A stretch of 7,670 bases of DNA, from contig JABMNC010000113.1 in NCBI GenBank assembly GCA_013205365.1, forward strand, positions 1 to 7,670, in the 5' to 3' direction. Shown here in pieces: positions 6,421 to 7,670 of the stretch (positions are counted from its first letter, which is position 1; every line of letters begins with the position of its first letter). The notes under the pieces are model-generated. The model did not search any database, was not told the DNA's origin, and saw only the letters and a program-made list of their open reading frames with translations. The position numbers were made by a program, and so were the translations under genes. This stretch comes from Cryomorphaceae bacterium (GTDB taxonomy: Bacteria > Bacteroidota > Bacteroidia > Flavobacteriales > Schleiferiaceae).

Positions 6421-7131
6421 CTACTTAGTATCCTTAGTGCCCTTGCGCATTCCGCCGCGAATGTTGAGCCACTCAACCGCCAGAGAAAAGCCTACGGCGA
6501 TGTAGATGTATTCCTTGGGTAAGTGATAGCCAGCAGATTCAGCCACTAGCATGAATCCAATAAGTATCAAAAAGGCAAGAGCCAAAATCTGGAGGGAAGG
6601 GTGCTTTTCAATGACCTTAGAAACGGGCCCACTGAACTGAAGCATCACAAACATGGCCACGACAATTGCAGCAATCATAATTTGCAAATTGTCGGTCATA
6701 CCAATTGCGGTAAGGATGGAATCAAAACTAAAGACGATGTCAAGCAAGGCAATTTGTACTATAATTCCCGCGAAGCTCTTGGCCACATTAGTGGTTTGAC
6801 CGTGCTTGGCTCCACCTGCTTCCATGACCTCATAGATCTCCTTGGTGGCCTTCCAGAGCAAAAAGACCCCGCCAGCGAAGAGCACTAAATCCCTGCCGCT
6901 AACAGGATGCTCCTGGATTTCAAACAAGGCTTCTTGAAAGCCCATGATCCACGTTATCGACAAGAGCATCAAGACCCTAAAAATTAGGGCAAGTGCAATA
7001 CCCAGCCTGCGGGCCTTCTTGCGAATTTCGCTAGGAAGTTTATTGGTTAAGATGCTTATAAATATGATGTTATCAACACCAAGAACAACCTCCAAAAAGG
7101 TTAGGGTCAAAAAGGCTAAGGCGAGCTCCAT
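6421..7131 (-). CDS. TerC-family integral membrane protein (YgdQ/YoaE-like)
   Basis: The 236-residue protein is mostly membrane helices, about seven. It carries the family hallmarks LEVVLGVDNIIFISILT (13-29, with Asp20-Asn21) and LLDIVFSFDSILTAIGM (129-145, with Asp131 and Asp137). These acidic residues within helices are thought to handle metal ions. KARRLGIALALIFRVLMLLS resembles the YgdQ/YoaE subgroup more than the original tellurite-resistance TerC. Characterised TerC relatives (Alx and MeeF/MeeY types) act in manganese export and metallation of secreted proteins. For this protein metal transport is a family-based inference. Length fits the short form without CBS or CorC domains. The tail is basic (KGTKDTK). 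Its ATG lies 12 bp from the stop of the upstream same-strand T9SS gene, but it may have its own promoter at 7136-7143. There is no room for a manganese riboswitch. Confidence 0.92.
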   Translation of the reverse strand: MELALAFLTLTFLEVVLGVDNIIFISILTNKLPSEIRKKARRLGIALALIFRVLMLLSITWIMGFQEALFEIQEHPVSGRDLVLFAGGVFLLWKATKEIYEVMEAGGAKHGQTTNVAKSFAGIIVQIALLDIVFSFDSILTAIGMTDNLQIMIAAIVVAMFVMLQFSGPVSKVIEKHPSLQILALAFLILIGFMLVAESAGYHLPKEYIYIAVGFSLAVEWLNIRGGMRKGTKDTK

Positions 7132-7135
7132 GGAG

Positions 7136-7143
7136 CAAAAGTA
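7136..7143 (-). promoter_or_regulatory. TAnnTTTG (-7) element before the TerC ATG, possibly leaderless
   Basis: The minus strand reads TACTTTTG, an exact TAnnTTTG match, followed by 4 bases (CTCC) and the ATG at 7131. It abuts the TAG of the upstream gene, so the TerC gene could be transcribed separately. A TTG at 7160 to 7158 is too close (14 bp) to be a typical -33 box. Confidence 0.48.
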
Positions 7144-7670
7144 CTAGTCAATAATGGCAATTGGTATGCGCTGTAGCGAATGCTGTGCATTCCAGACCAA
7201 CCAGTAAATTCCCGAGGATAAGGTCGGAACTTGAACCCTGCCGTCAATCACTGGAACTTCCTTAAGCAGTCGGCCGTCGAGGGCATACCAAAGGCAGAAA
7301 TCAGGATACTCAGACCCTTGGTTTGAGTAGCTAATCTGAGAACCAGAACGCACGGGATTGGGGAACCAACTGGGATCAACGGGCTGAACTTCTCCCTCAC
7401 TTAACTCCGTCAACCTATGAAAAATGGTATCGGTGGTTCCGCAGTTGGACTGTACTATTAAACGCACGTTGTAGCCAAGCTGCGCCACCGGATAGTTATG
7501 ATTGAGAATTGGCCCACCGCTGCCCGCGCTGCCGTCTCCCCAAACCCAGGTGTAGGCTACCGCATCCAGGGAATTGCTCGCGTCAAACTCCACGGTCATT
7601 CCACTTCCGCCGGAACTTAAAATCCGGAAGGTGAAGTAGGCAATCGGCTTGGAGCAGGCCACCACCGTAA
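7144..7670 (-). CDS. PKD-domain secreted protein with T9SS sorting domain (5' partial)
   Basis: The frame is open to the right edge of the window, so this is only the C-terminal part (about 175 residues). A GTG at 7665 is an ordinary internal Val codon, not a supported start. The first 85 or so residues form a PKD-type Ig-like domain: IAYFTF, the strand pair ending in YTWVWGDGS (the WxWGDG signature), then HNYPVAQLGYNVRLIV. The final 75 or so residues look like a T9SS type A sorting domain (WFPNPVRSG, LWYALDGRLLKEVPV, then LSSGIYWLVW and a short tail RIPIAIID). The protein is thus probably exported through the outer membrane and surface-attached or released; its main functional domains lie outside the window. 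The PKD fold usually acts as a spacer or binding module in such proteins. Its stop is 12 bp before the TerC start on the same strand. Confidence 0.87.
   Translation of the reverse strand, partial: TVVACSKPIAYFTFRILSSGGSGMTVEFDASNSLDAVAYTWVWGDGSAGSGGPILNHNYPVAQLGYNVRLIVQSNCGTTDTIFHRLTELSEGEVQPVDPSWFPNPVRSGSQISYSNQGSEYPDFCLWYALDGRLLKEVPVIDGRVQVPTLSSGIYWLVWNAQHSLQRIPIAIID

Noticed and set aside
7132..7143. Manganese (yybP-ykoY) riboswitch upstream of the TerC gene
   Set aside because: Only 12 bp separate the TerC start from the upstream gene, far too little for the aptamer, and none of its conserved loops is visible.
1..7670. Defence island, prophage or insertion sequence
   Set aside because: No transposase, integrase, phage or toxin-antitoxin gene and no terminal inverted repeats were seen. 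The AlbA_2 protein alone does not make a defence system.

Overview
The window most likely comes from a Bacteroidota bacterium, probably of the Flavobacteriales type. Two genes end in C-terminal domains that resemble type IX secretion system (T9SS) sorting signals, with YPNPF and FPNPV openings. No clear Shine-Dalgarno sequences are visible. Several starts are preceded by the Bacteroidota promoter element TAnnTTTG. Base composition is moderate, roughly half GC by eye. The genus cannot be named from the sequence alone.

The window holds eight protein genes that fill almost all of it. Strand changes are frequent (+, -, -, +, -, +, -, -). From left to right they are: the 3' part of a secreted CotH-kinase-fold / lamin-tail / T9SS protein (1-1740); a WaaE-like family 2 glycosyltransferase (to 2506); a ten-helix EamA/DMT-like membrane protein (2651-3544); an unrecognised 427-residue helical protein with an HTH-like N-terminus (3572-4855); a Schlafen AlbA_2 / winged-helix protein (4959-5558); a nitroreductase-family flavoprotein (5603-6388); a TerC-family membrane protein (6421-7131); and the 3' part of a PKD-domain T9SS protein (7144 to the right edge). 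Both T9SS genes run off the window.

These genes do not form one pathway. They look like separate housekeeping and cell-surface genes, each with its own short control region. The most interesting signals lie between the genes. TAnnTTTG occurs exactly at -12 to -5 relative to the ATG of two genes and nearly so at a third, which suggests leaderless transcripts. Two exact TAnnTTTG elements face each other across a 27-bp divergent gap. A phased array of five GTAC tetramers, 11-12 bp apart, sits in a convergent gap next to a hairpin terminator. Hairpins also lie at the other two convergent junctions. No RNA gene, insertion sequence, CRISPR array or defence/mobile cassette was found. No stretch of 300 bases or more lacks a gene; the largest gap is 144 bp (2507-2650).
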